Shown here piece by piece: positions 34,318 through 44,425 of a stretch of DNA of 64,000 nt. The stretch covers positions 248,001-312,000 of the forward strand of contig CAJNAR010000011.1 in the NCBI GenBank assembly GCA_905220665.1. The letters are read 5' to 3'. The translations under genes and the position numbers were made by a program. The number at the start of each line of letters is the position of its first letter. Position 1 is the first letter of the stretch. The DNA is from Albugo candida. Taxonomy: Eukaryota; Oomycota; Peronosporomycetes; Albuginales; Albuginaceae. Under the pieces are notes generated by a model that had not been told where the DNA came from, made no database searches, and worked only from the letters and a program-made list of their open reading frames with translations.

Positions 34318-36045
34318 ATGGTGCGCCATTGTGTCGGTGTGCCGAAAGCGGCTTATAAATCATGGACGCCGCGTGCTGAGACCGCATTCACGTTGTTGAT
34401 ACTCGTACGTGGTGCTTCTGCGCTGATAAATATCATCACAGACTGCGATGAGACATTTAATTACTGGGAACCAATGCATTTTCTTTTGTATCGTTTTGGC
34501 TTCCAAACATGGGAATACAGTCCCGTGTATGCGCTACGATCGTACATGTACGTGCTCGCACATGCGTCTTTACTTGATGCGAGCTACGGAGTGTGGAGAA
34601 TGGCTGCGTATGTGCACAAAATGCTGGGAATATCGATATTCTCGAGCTCGAAAGTCATTCAGTTTTACACGATGCGTGCGCTGTTGGCGATTGTGTGCGC
34701 GCGAGCGGAAGCTGCGCTGTATCGAAGCAGTATTGCGATCATTGGACCACAAGCGGCGCAGATTTTACTGATACTATTATTTTGTAATGCCGGAATGTTT
34801 CAGGCCAGTACGGCCTTCCTTCCGAGCTCCTTTGTGATGTATTGTGTCATGGTATGGATGCATTTTTGGATTCGAAATGAGCATACCAAAGCGCTTGCTT
34901 TTGCGATCATCGCCGTTCTTTGTGGATGGCCGTATGTGGGTGTTCTATTTCTTATGTTTGCATTCGATATGGTGCGATTTCGGGGATTTTGGTACAGCAT
35001 TTTCGCAGGAGGAGTGATTGGCATTCTTGTGACGGTCGCGGAAGTCGCGGTGAATTATGTCTACTATCACAAGCTTGTATTTCCCGCTTGGAATCTCTTC
35101 CAGTATAACGTGCTAAGCAGACAAGTCGACTCGACTTTGTATGGAGTCGAACCCTGGACATTCTACGCCCAAAACCTCGTGCTGAATTTCAATATCATGG
35201 TCGTTTTTGCAGTATTTGCTGTCTTACCACTTGGATTAGTAGCATGGAAGTCAGACTTTCAGAGATTCAAAACCGAATGCAACCGGATTTTGCTGCCGAT
35301 GTACATCTGGCTCGGGATCATGTTTGCACAGCCTCATAAAGAAGAACGCTTTTTGTATCCAATCTACCCGCTAATTTGTATGGCTGCAGCTATGAGTCTA
35401 AATGCATGTGGTCGCTTACTCGACTTTCGGCTATGGTCATCAAACGTCAGATTTGGTAGAGTCGTCGTATTGGGAAGTCTCATGATGTACTCCACCTTAT
35501 CGCTTTCGCGAATTGCCAGCAATTATATCAATTATAATGCACCTCTGCGAGTGTATCAGCATCTCCACGACTTCATTTTGCCGAATGAAATGACACAGGC
35601 ACTTTACGAAAGTCCTACCGCACCTCTGATTTTATGCTTGTCGAAGGAATGGTACCGATTTCCTACAAGCTTTTTCCTTCCTACCAACGCGACCCGAGTC
35701 GAGTTCCTACCGTCCGCGTTTCATGGCCAACTGCCCAAACATTTCGAGGAGCACGTCAACGGCACATCGGTCATTCCGTCTCATATGAATAATCGGAATC
35801 AGGAGGAAACGAGTCGCTATGTCTCGGAAGACCAGTGTGATTTTATCGTCGATTTGATTCCAGCAAACGAACGGAAGAGTTTTGAAAAACGAGATACCTG
35901 GCAAGTGATTTATGAGCTTCCATTTTTGGATTCGGAAGCTTCCTTGTCTCCGTATCGTTCCTTCTACATCCCATTCGTCTCGCCAAAGTATACAAAATTC
36001 TCATCGTATGCTTTGTTAAAGCGCCTTAAGAAACCTGGAAAGTAG
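34318..36045 (+). CDS. ALG9: Alpha-1,2-mannosyltransferase ALG9 (GT22 family)
   Basis: ER membrane glycosyltransferase that adds alpha-1,2 mannoses to the lipid-linked oligosaccharide, using dolichol-phosphate mannose. The 575-aa product from ATG 34318 opens with a first helix and the GT22 luminal loop DCDETFNYWEPMHFLLY, which contains the catalytic acidic residues, then GFQTWEYSPVYALRS, and later QPHKEERFLYPIYPL, the second GT22 hallmark. Multiple hydrophobic helices fill the first 400 residues, and a hydrophilic luminal tail ends with a basic KRLKKPGK, which may retain it in the ER. The frame is open back to 34087, but that extension overlaps the cyclase coding region and lacks conservation, so the later start is preferred. 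Intronless. Confidence 0.92.
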   Translation: MVRHCVGVPKAAYKSWTPRAETAFTLLILVRGASALINIITDCDETFNYWEPMHFLLYRFGFQTWEYSPVYALRSYMYVLAHASLLDASYGVWRMAAYVHKMLGISIFSSSKVIQFYTMRALLAIVCARAEAALYRSSIAIIGPQAAQILLILLFCNAGMFQASTAFLPSSFVMYCVMVWMHFWIRNEHTKALAFAIIAVLCGWPYVGVLFLMFAFDMVRFRGFWYSIFAGGVIGILVTVAEVAVNYVYYHKLVFPAWNLFQYNVLSRQVDSTLYGVEPWTFYAQNLVLNFNIMVVFAVFAVLPLGLVAWKSDFQRFKTECNRILLPMYIWLGIMFAQPHKEERFLYPIYPLICMAAAMSLNACGRLLDFRLWSSNVRFGRVVVLGSLMMYSTLSLSRIASNYINYNAPLRVYQHLHDFILPNEMTQALYESPTAPLILCLSKEWYRFPTSFFLPTNATRVEFLPSAFHGQLPKHFEEHVNGTSVIPSHMNNRNQEETSRYVSEDQCDFIVDLIPANERKSFEKRDTWQVIYELPFLDSEASLSPYRSFYIPFVSPKYTKFSSYALLKRLKKPGK

Positions 36046-36996
36046 AACCTCTCAAATCATTCTCCGGGTGACGACTTGATCCGCTGTCTAGTATCCAGTA
36101 TCCTTGCTATGAAATAAGACGATGAAGTTTGCTGATTTTTTCGGTGTGGCTATAAATCTGCTATCAACTTGATCTCTGTCCTGCGAACCGTCCAGCTGAG
36201 TTCCCAGGCACTGTCTGGGCATGCTGATCATATCGAAGATGAAAGTCATTCTTTGCGATGGAGACTCAGCGTGCTACATTGGCTGGCATTTTTCTGCCTG
36301 ATGCCAATTTGTGAAATTCAGAAAGATGATTTACGGGCATATTGAAGCCTGATGAGAATGTATACACACAACCCATGAATGCAACTCTCCGACAGGGTAA
36401 GCTTCGTGACCTTGCTATTATTACCAATTTTCAGGAAGTACATCTGCAACTGATTTGATGGGATTCAGATTGCTGGAGTAATAGCATCAGTCACCTTCCT
36501 AATAGGAGTAGGTAAAAAGTAGATCAAGCACATTTTTGTGATCCATCAATTGAACTGAGTTGGCACTAGCTATCATTTTAAAACTGAACGGTAAAAGTCG
36601 AAAAGTGTTGTGACACTTTTCCGATTTTTGCCAAAACAAAAAAGCTTGCGGTAGAAAATATGGACTTGTTGTGCTCTGCTTTGTGTTATAATTGCTTTAC
36701 GGTCTGTAAATTCTTTCGAAAGTGTATTTGTAATTGTTGAAGTATGCGCAATTTGCGTTTTTTTTAAACGTGCAGGTGTGTGGGAAATCCGGAGAAGAAT
36801 ATTGATGCGTAGTTAGGAGGAGAGGGAGTTCCTAAACGGCTGTATATGTGTTTAAAGAAAAATTTATTATTCTATTCAAGAATTAGCTAGCAAAAATGCA
36901 AGAAGAAAATTCAAATTATGGAAACAATTTATAGGTGACAATTGGCCGCTGATGGATTGACAGAGTTTTGTTATGGGTAAAAGATTTCTCTGTTAA
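36046..36996. other. AT-rich intergenic stretch at the start of the gene-poor island
   Basis: About 950 bp without any supported frame. It marks the switch from compact housekeeping genes to a repeat- and pseudogene-rich region. Confidence 0.5.
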
Positions 36997-39495
36997 TCAT
37001 TGCACTGGAATTTGTTTATAGTCAGGTTGGACTTCTCGACAAGGCGAAGGCTGGACTACAGGATGTGTTTCCGAAAATGAATTCACTGGTATCTGTGCAT
37101 AGTCAGGTTGGACTTCTGGACAAGGTGAAGGCTGGACTACAGGTTGTGTTTCCGGGAATGATTTCACTGGTATCTGTGCATAGTCAGGTTGGACTTCTGG
37201 ACAAGGTGAAGACTGGACTACAGGTTGTGTTTCCGGGAATGGTTTCACTGGTATCTGTGCATAGTCAGGTTGGACTTCTGGACAAGGTGAAGACTGGACT
37301 ACAGGTTGTGTTTCCGGGAATGATTTCACTGGTATCTGTGCATAGTCAGGTTGGACTTCTGGACAAGGTGAAGGCTGGACTACAGGTTGTGTTTCCGGGA
37401 ACGGTTTCACTGGTATTTGTTGATAGTCAGGTTGGACTTCTGGACAAGGCACACGCTGGACTACAGGTTGTGTTTCCGGGAATGATTTCACTGGTATTTG
37501 TTGATAGTCAGGTTTGGCTTCTGGACAAGGCACAGGCTGGACTACAGGTTGTGTTTCCGGGAACGGTTTCACTGGTATTTGTTCATAGTCAGGTTTGGCT
37601 TCTGGACAAGGCACAGGCTGGACTACAGGTTGTGTTTCCGGAAAGGGTTTCACTGGTATCTGTGCATAGTCAGGTTGGACTTCTGGACAAGGTGAAGGCT
37701 GGACTACAGGTTGTGTTTCCGGGAATGATTTCACTGGTATCTGTGCATAGTCAGGTTGGACTTCTGGACAAGGTGAAGACTGGACTACAGGTTGTGTTTC
37801 CGGGAATGGTTTCACTGGTATCTGTGCATAGTCAGGTTGGACTTCTGGACAAGGTGAAGTCTGGACTACAGGTTCTGTTTCCGGGAATGGTTTCACTGGT
37901 ATTTGTTCATAGTCAGGTTTGGCTTCTGGACAAGGCACAGGCTGGACTACAGGTTGTGTTTCCGGAAAGGGTTTCACTGGTATCTGTGCATAGTCAGGTT
38001 GGACTTCTGGACAAGGTGAAGGCTGGACTACAGGTTGTGTTTCCGGGAATGATTTCACTGGTATCTGTGCATAGTCAGGTTGGACTTCTGGACAAGGTGA
38101 AGACTGGACTACAGGTTGTGTTTCCGGGAATGGTTTCACTGGTATCTGTGCATAGTCAGGTTGGACTTCTGGACAAGGTGAAGGCTGGACTACAGGTTCT
38201 GTTTCCGGGAATGGTTTCACTGGTATTTGTTCATAGTCAGGTTTGGCTTCTGGACAAGGCACAGGCTGGACTACAGGTTGTGTTTCCGGAAAGGGTTTCA
38301 CTGGTATCTGTGCATAGTCAGGTTGGACTTCTGGACAAGGTGAAGGCTGGACTACAGGTTGTGTTTCCGGGAATGATTTCACTGGTATCTGTGCATAGTC
38401 AGGTTGGACTTCTGGACAAGGTGAAGACTGGACTACAGGTTGTGTTTCCGGGAATGGTTTCACTGGTATCTGTGCATAGTCAGGTTGGACTTCTGGACAA
38501 GGTGAAGACTGGACTACAGGTTGTGTTTCCGGAAAGGGTTTCACTGGTATCTGTGCATAGTCAGGTTGGACTTCTGGACAAGGTGAAGGCTGGACTACAG
38601 GTTGTGTTTCCGGGAATGATTTCACTGGTATCTGTGCATAGTCAGGTTGGACTTCTGGACAAGGTGAAGACTGGACTACAGGTTGTGTTTCCGGGAATGG
38701 TTTCACTGGTATCTGTGCATAGTCAGGTTGGACTTCTGGACAAGGTGAAGGCTGGACTACAGGTTCTGTTTCCGGGAATGGTTTCACTGGTATTTGTTCA
38801 TAGTCAGGTTTGGCTTCTGGACAAGGCACAGGCTGGACTACAGGTTGTGTTTCCGGAAAGGGTTTCACTGGTATCTGTGCATAGTCAGGTTGGACTTCTG
38901 GACAAGGTGAAGGCTGGACTACAGGTTGTGTTTCCGGGAATGGTTTCACTGGTATCTGTGCATAGTCAGGTTGGACTTCTGGACAAGGTGAAGACTGGAC
39001 TACAGGTTGTGTTTCCGGGAATGATTTCACTGGTATCTGTGCATAGTCAGGTTGGACTTCTGGACAAGGTGAATGCTGGACTACAGGTTGTGTTTCCGGG
39101 AACGGTTTCACTGGTATTTGTTGATAGTCAGGTTGGTCTTCTGGACAAGGATTTGGAGGATTTTGCTGATAGTCGGGCTGGGTTCCCGATGGAGGACTAA
39201 CAGTAAATGGCTGATAGTCATGCTGGGTCTCCGGAAATGGTTTCAATGGTACTTGTTCATAGCCAGGATTGATTTCGGGAAAAGGTGCGATATCTTCTTT
39301 AGGATTGTCTGAGTGAGGTAACGACCAGTCCTTCTCCTTGTATTCCTTATCAACCTGAGAAAACCGCTTGTGCATCGCCCGAAGGGTTCGACGTGGCACG
39401 CTAGTTGACGTTTCTGTATCCGTGAATGTTACTGAGGCGTCAATTTGAGAACTGAGAAGAAGCATTCCCATGCAAAGACGTTGTGATTTTTTCAT
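36997..39495 (-). CDS. Secreted RxLR-like tandem-repeat protein, 832 aa (family member A)
   Basis: The N-terminus MKKSQRLCMGMLLLSSQIDA is a signal peptide, and residues 36-39 read RTLR, an RxLR match at the spacing usual for oomycete effectors. After a short unique part, nearly the whole protein is about 26 copies of a 27-residue unit of the form PCPEVQPDYAQIPVKPFPE followed by TQPVVQxS. The variants QQ/EQ/AQ and KP/KS recur in an ordered pattern. There is no globular domain; the sequence should be an extended, proline-rich, tyrosine-bearing rod. The cysteine repeated once per unit could crosslink. The N-terminal 40 residues align without gaps to the three other intact family members in this island. 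Role unknown: surface, wall-associated or translocated protein are all possible. Confidence 0.85.
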   Translation of the reverse strand: MKKSQRLCMGMLLLSSQIDASVTFTDTETSTSVPRRTLRAMHKRFSQVDKEYKEKDWSLPHSDNPKEDIAPFPEINPGYEQVPLKPFPETQHDYQPFTVSPPSGTQPDYQQNPPNPCPEDQPDYQQIPVKPFPETQPVVQHSPCPEVQPDYAQIPVKSFPETQPVVQSSPCPEVQPDYAQIPVKPFPETQPVVQPSPCPEVQPDYAQIPVKPFPETQPVVQPVPCPEAKPDYEQIPVKPFPETEPVVQPSPCPEVQPDYAQIPVKPFPETQPVVQSSPCPEVQPDYAQIPVKSFPETQPVVQPSPCPEVQPDYAQIPVKPFPETQPVVQSSPCPEVQPDYAQIPVKPFPETQPVVQSSPCPEVQPDYAQIPVKSFPETQPVVQPSPCPEVQPDYAQIPVKPFPETQPVVQPVPCPEAKPDYEQIPVKPFPETEPVVQPSPCPEVQPDYAQIPVKPFPETQPVVQSSPCPEVQPDYAQIPVKSFPETQPVVQPSPCPEVQPDYAQIPVKPFPETQPVVQPVPCPEAKPDYEQIPVKPFPETEPVVQTSPCPEVQPDYAQIPVKPFPETQPVVQSSPCPEVQPDYAQIPVKSFPETQPVVQPSPCPEVQPDYAQIPVKPFPETQPVVQPVPCPEAKPDYEQIPVKPFPETQPVVQPVPCPEAKPDYQQIPVKSFPETQPVVQRVPCPEVQPDYQQIPVKPFPETQPVVQPSPCPEVQPDYAQIPVKSFPETQPVVQSSPCPEVQPDYAQIPVKPFPETQPVVQSSPCPEVQPDYAQIPVKSFPETQPVVQPSPCPEVQPDYAQIPVNSFSETHPVVQPSPCREVQPDYKQIPVQ
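37010..39160. repeat. 81-bp tandem repeat array with 324-bp higher-order period
   Basis: The coding repeat of gene A. The marker variant containing gttcatagtcaggtttgg recurs at 37581, 37905, 38229 and 38796: spacings of 324, 324 and 567 bp, that is 4, 4 and 7 units of 81 bp. Blocks of four units have therefore been copied as larger segments. The opposite strand is also free of stops over 37065-39200. Confidence 0.95.
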
Positions 39496-41984
39496 CGTAT
39501 CTGAAGATCCTTTGCAAAGTAAATTGGAGCTGTGCTAGTAGTTGAGCCGAGAACGAAAGCTGGAAAGTGAGTTGTTGAAAAGTTTAGCACGTGAAAATGC
39601 GGATCAGATGCACTCATCCTCAAGCATGGTTAAGTATCAGCTTTCCTGCTCCATGCCTCGCCTCCATACAGGTGCTTTCATGTACTATATTGGTATAATG
39701 TTGCGGGATAGGTGCCATCTATTTTTGTACACCGTTTTGCGGTCAGGAAGTGCATCACATACAAAAATAGAGAATCAGCTCTGGAACTATCATGCTGTTG
39801 AACATTTTTCCGTCGTCGCGGATAATTGGCATCACATCAACTGGATATATTTACAACGCAGCGTTTGAGAGTATTTCATGCTTTGAAGCAGCTAATTAGG
39901 CTTTGAGAAAGTATTGATTTAACATTGACTTTTCACTTTACTGCGACCCCATTACAGCATGGTCAATCATTCAAAGGAGCAAATACAAGCGCACTCGTCT
40001 TTTCGTCAAAAATTCACAGGAAGTCGAAAGAGTCGAAATCCCGATATACCGGACGAATAAGCAATTATCATAAATTGATACGATTATATCTCAAATAGTC
40101 TATCTGCTCTACCTTGCAGATCAGCCAGGGATTGCTTTGATTAGTTCTTACAATTCCGGTTTGATCTTGGAGCAATGCACAAGAAATCATAGAATGTGTT
40201 CTCTTATCTCGCATCACTTCTTCCATACTTGCATGGCGTGCACTAGCGAATGAAGGGGCAGTGGTAGAGACATAGCACGTCAAAATTGTGAGCATTGTTC
40301 TTGAGAGATTTAGAAACTTTCTTAGCCTTTAAGATTACTTACTTATAATTCAAGTGGGATAATGTACAATCCGAACGTTTCTGACTAGTTCTGATCTAGT
40401 TATTAGTCACCGTACTTTGCTACAGGAGCTATGCATGGCTCTGAATCGTTGCAAGATAATTGGCTTCTTATTATGCTTGATTTTTGTAGTCGAGTATGGG
40501 GGTATTTGCGCATTTTTGTGATAGAATCGGTCTCGTGATCACTCTAATCCTCACAGCACCATAGTAGATTGACGGAGCTAGGTCATGATCAGGATCACTA
40601 GCATTGAGAGGTGGGGTCACTTATGGTTTTCAAGACGTACCTGCTCGAGATCAAAATTCTCCGCCCCCCGAGTCCGTGTGAGCTTTCGGGGATTAGGCAG
40701 TACCGGAGTAGGCGACGCATTAGCTAGGTGACGTCACGAAAGTTATTTTTGATATTCTGAAAAAGTGTTCTCGTTTTGCCCGTCATAGTGCTTCTCATCA
40801 AGCCAATTTTCTTTTCTTCAGTGTGAGCATGTGTGACGGGTATTTCTGTTCAAGTTTACTGAGTTAAATTCTCATTCATTGCTGGAAGGGCTCGGTAAGG
40901 TAGAGTTTTTGGAGTCTATCCATTCGTCAATCACATGAAGGATCCTTCCCAGCAAAGCCGTCCTAGTTTTTATGGTATCAGGTGAAACCTTATAAAATGA
41001 AATTCAGTCGTGGTCAAAATCGTGTCCAGGATAAATAGTTGGTGAGGTTGAACGAATATGAATCAGGCATAGTTCGTACTTGTTCTCGAGTTTATACCAA
41101 ATTCTAACCACAGCGCGAGTCCTTCATATCCTCGTAATTGCTGGCCAATTCGTTGCAATCATGCGCTATCTAGGTACCCATTCGGAGAAAAAAGTGTTAT
41201 TATGGATGAGAAGTCATTAATAGATGCATCCACCCATCATCATATTTCCAATAGACCAAACGTCTGCAATTGTATCGAGAATCCTTACTTCGATCGTGAC
41301 CAGCTGACACGGCTGAACATTTAATATAATTATCTGGTAGGGGGATCAAGGTATTGCATAACTAGCCCTAGAAGCGTTATTCTCCCCATCAGCATTATGC
41401 TTGCGAATGTGACCCGTCATCAAATTAATTTTGGCGGACACCCTCTGGAGGATGTATAACGGTAAGTTTGCGATAGTTTTGTGATGAGTAAACTTTGTGC
41501 GGGAATGGGTTCCCAGTTTTCACCAACTGAGGAGAACAGGAATGAATTCGATTTATTTTTAACTCATGGTCAACTATGTTTATCACACGAAGTGCATAGA
41601 GTTCCCCACAGGTATAGAACATTGAGGTTTATGCGACAGCGATCTTTGCCTTTTCAGTTTCTCACCCCCAATTTGTGAAGTTTTTATATTGCGTTAAATA
41701 GTGCCGAGAATGTCGGAAAAGATACCGGAATAAAAACTATAAAACGGCGAAAGAAGTAGTTTTGCCAATCAATAGTACGTGGATCCTGGTTCGGCACGCA
41801 CCAGTAGCGACGATGACTGGTTGTGATGGAAAGCATGAGAAATACTCGACTTCTTGGACTACGATATTGAAATGCAGATGAGAATTCTGACAGCGTGATG
41901 ATTTTACCTGAATCTGTTCTAGTTTACTGGTTTCTTAACAGTGTGGCTCGGAACTTCGCAAGAATTAGAACCATCGTTCAGAGT
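39496..41984. other. 2.5-kb gene-poor stretch
   Basis: The first 70 bp are the conserved 5' flank shared with other family members. The rest contains no frame I can support on either strand and no obvious transposon; it may be decayed repeat DNA. Confidence 0.45.
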
Positions 41985-42597
41985 GGGTAACTGGTGGGGT
42001 TGTTATCCCAGTTTAGGGTTGTCTCATGGAGATGACAATTCATCTGGTTTTGTGGCATGAGAAGGAGGAAGCGGAATCTGTTCAACGTTTTCAATGGAGT
42101 CCCATGCTTGGCTTCTGTATCTAGAACTGATAGTTTTTTAGGATTGAACGAAGTCGGCTCGTTATGGGGATTTTTCTCTGTGAACGATGGTGGGTTTGAC
42201 GGAGTTTGCAATGAGAAGGATCAGTAGATGAGGGAGGTAAGGGACATGTTGCTGTTTAAAGGTAGCACCTTGTGATCGTACTCGGTCTCTGGGCTTGGTT
42301 GTGAGTTCATTCCGGATCTGCCAGAGTCGGCCCGTTTTAGGCCTTAGTTCCGGGTACGATGGTAGATCTGACGAATGTTAACAATATTCAGGAGTAGTGC
42401 CTAATGGAGGTGTCGGGACTTGTTTGGGAGAATTTTTGCCGTGTTGCCCTCAGTCGTGTTTGTTTTTGGAGATTTTTTTTTCCGGATTGTCGGACCTTGA
42501 CGGCGACCATTTCTATTCGAGTGGTGTACTCTCATACATTCCCCGCACAGAGCGAGTTGGTACTGTAGTTGGCGTCTATTCGCCGGTAAAATTTATA
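41985..42597 (-). pseudogene. 5'-truncated, frameshifted family member (B)
   Basis: On the minus strand, pieces such as SFNPKKLSVLDTEAKHGTPLKTLN and the 3'-end sequence (tccagtttagggtt on the plus strand) match intact members C, D and F, but in broken frames. Homology to the N-terminal part of other members continues to about 42597 and then stops abruptly where the tandem unit carrying member C begins, so the signal-peptide exon is missing. Non-functional. Confidence 0.65.
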
Positions 42598-44425
42598 GCA
42601 TTCCCTGGAAGAGAGTGGATTACAGGTTAGGAGTTAGAATCGCTGTAAAGATCATCCTTTGACCATAACAAACGTTTGACATTGAATTACAAGTTTGTAC
42701 TCAATCATCGCTGAATAATCCGGATTTGATGTACTTCCTTCCGTTTTACTGGTAATGCATAATGCATCTGGTAACTTTGGTTTTGAGGAATGCCACGTTC
42801 CAACTACTTGTGTAGTGGAGCTCTCCTTGGATTCTCTAGACGATTGAGAACAGATAAAAAGCATTTCCGAGAATGTACACGTGACTACATTGAACAGTTC
42901 GAAGTGTCTAAATTCGAAGTTGAATTCGTTTGTCATATCTAGAACTAATGAAATATACTTCAACAAGTATTGCGATACGCACGAATCGAGTCCAGATAGT
43001 GGATCTTGTGATCAAATGTCGTGCCGACATGAGTTGTGTGAACATAGAATTCGCATCTTTATCGATTGATATTTGTGCAGCAACACTAGTTGACTGCCGA
43101 TTACCCGACTCACTCATAACACAACACTGTCATCTAACTTTACACACTAATCATACTGCCTCGATCCGAAACGATGTTGGTAAGGCTGTCAAAAGAAAAG
43201 GCTACATTTGTCTAGTCGAGTGGATTCTTTTACTAGAGCAGTCTCTAAATGAGATTTGAGTTGGAAAAGTAGCGACGGTGATGGATTGTAAAGAAAGTAA
43301 GGAGTTTCGATGAACAGCACTAGCGATTTATTAACTTTCGCGAACAAATTTCCTATGATCCCAATACGATACTAAAGCATGACAATTTCATCTGTATTTT
43401 ATTTCAGACTTTCTAGAAATGCAGCAACATGACTCGATTCATCGGTCGGGTTTGGTGCGTGGTGGGGCTTTCAATTCAGTTTGGTGGTTTCTAATGAATA
43501 TGGCTTTTCATTAGGTTTTGTAGCTGGGGAAGGAGGAAGCGGAATCTGGTTAGCGTTGTTTGAAAGAGTATCACGCTTGACTTCTGGATTCGGTATCAAA
43601 GTTGCTTTAGGGTCGAACGAAGTCGGCTCGAGATCTTGCTTCTCTTTTGTATCCGCTATTGGACTTGACGGAGATGAAACAACTGAAGGATTGATAGATG
43701 AGGGAGGTGATAGACCTTGTTTCAGGCAGTCGAAATGCATCTCCTCTTGATAATTCGTCTTCGAAGGGAACGGTTGTGAGCTTAGTAATCCTTGGTCAGG
43801 ATAAGTGGTAGTCGATAGTGGAGATGCAGTATCTTGCTTTTGAGGTATTTCTTCTAGATAATGCTTGTTTTCTGGATAGGGTGGCAAAACGTTATTAGGG
43901 TCGTTGTCAAGAAAGTTCGGTACGCCCGGTGGTGAGATTTCTCCAGGATTTGACGCAGTCGGCGCTCCGTTAGGTTTTGTAGCTGGAGTTGATTGTCCAT
44001 TACTGTACTTCTCGAACGAAGGGATCGTCGGCGACCATCCCTTTGCAATTTCTTGAGGTAAAGTCTCCTCCTGTGCACGAAGAGCTTGGTTTGTAGTAGA
44101 AGTTGGCGTCTCTTTATCGGTAGCATTTGTGGCACCGTCAATCTGAACATTCAATAAAAGCATTCCCACGCAAAGACATGTTGCGTTTTTCATGGTGTCA
44201 AGTGAGGATATACAAAGGATACTGTAGTTGTGCTAGTAATTGTGTTGAGAAAGAAATCTCGGGAATGAGTAGATGCATCGATGAATTTCGTGAGATTACA
44301 CATCAATACTTCTTTTTCTCAGGCTTGAGCCATACATTCGTAGCACACTCCATCCCTTACTGCTAGTTAGCTTCTCCTTTACAATATTAGAGCGGGTTTG
44401 TTGCTATTTTATACTATCAATGGAC
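42598..44425. repeat. Tandem duplication unit 1 (about 1.83 kb)
   Basis: Begins with gcattccctggaagagagtg and contains member C plus its flanks. The landmark tggaagagagtg occurs at 42606, 44434 and 46265, giving periods of 1828 and 1831 bp. Sequence identity to unit 2 is high along the entire length, including non-coding parts. Confidence 0.9.
43471..44193 (-). CDS. Secreted proline-rich QxLR protein, 240 aa (family member C)
   Basis: Signal peptide MKNATCLCVGMLLLNVQIDG, then QALR at residues 36-39, exactly where A and F have RTLR and RSLR, followed by an acidic EETLPQE. The rest is rich in proline, serine and asparagine (GEISPPGVPNFLDNDPNN, TSFDPKATLIPNPEVKRD) with no globular domain and no long repeat array. 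The C-terminal segment NQIPLPPSPATKPNE matches the end of member F. The arginine-to-glutamine change in the RxLR position is shared with member D, so it arose before the duplication. Intact frame; likely secreted. Confidence 0.82.
   Translation of the reverse strand: MKNATCLCVGMLLLNVQIDGATNATDKETPTSTTNQALRAQEETLPQEIAKGWSPTIPSFEKYSNGQSTPATKPNGAPTASNPGEISPPGVPNFLDNDPNNVLPPYPENKHYLEEIPQKQDTASPLSTTTYPDQGLLSSQPFPSKTNYQEEMHFDCLKQGLSPPSSINPSVVSSPSSPIADTKEKQDLEPTSFDPKATLIPNPEVKRDTLSNNANQIPLPPSPATKPNEKPYSLETTKLN

Noticed and set aside
37010..39160. CRISPR-like array
   Set aside because: Units are contiguous 81-bp coding repeats without spacers, in a eukaryotic secreted protein gene.
39542..39868. 108-aa plus-strand ORF upstream of gene A
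   Set aside because: Overlaps the conserved 5' flank of the opposite-strand family and has no recognisable feature.
42930..43259. 109-aa plus-strand ORF, also open in the duplicate at 44759-45088
   Set aside because: Both being open reflects recent tandem duplication. Substitutions do not favour synonymous sites by eye, no signal or domain is seen, and the older copy near 50130 does not keep the frame.
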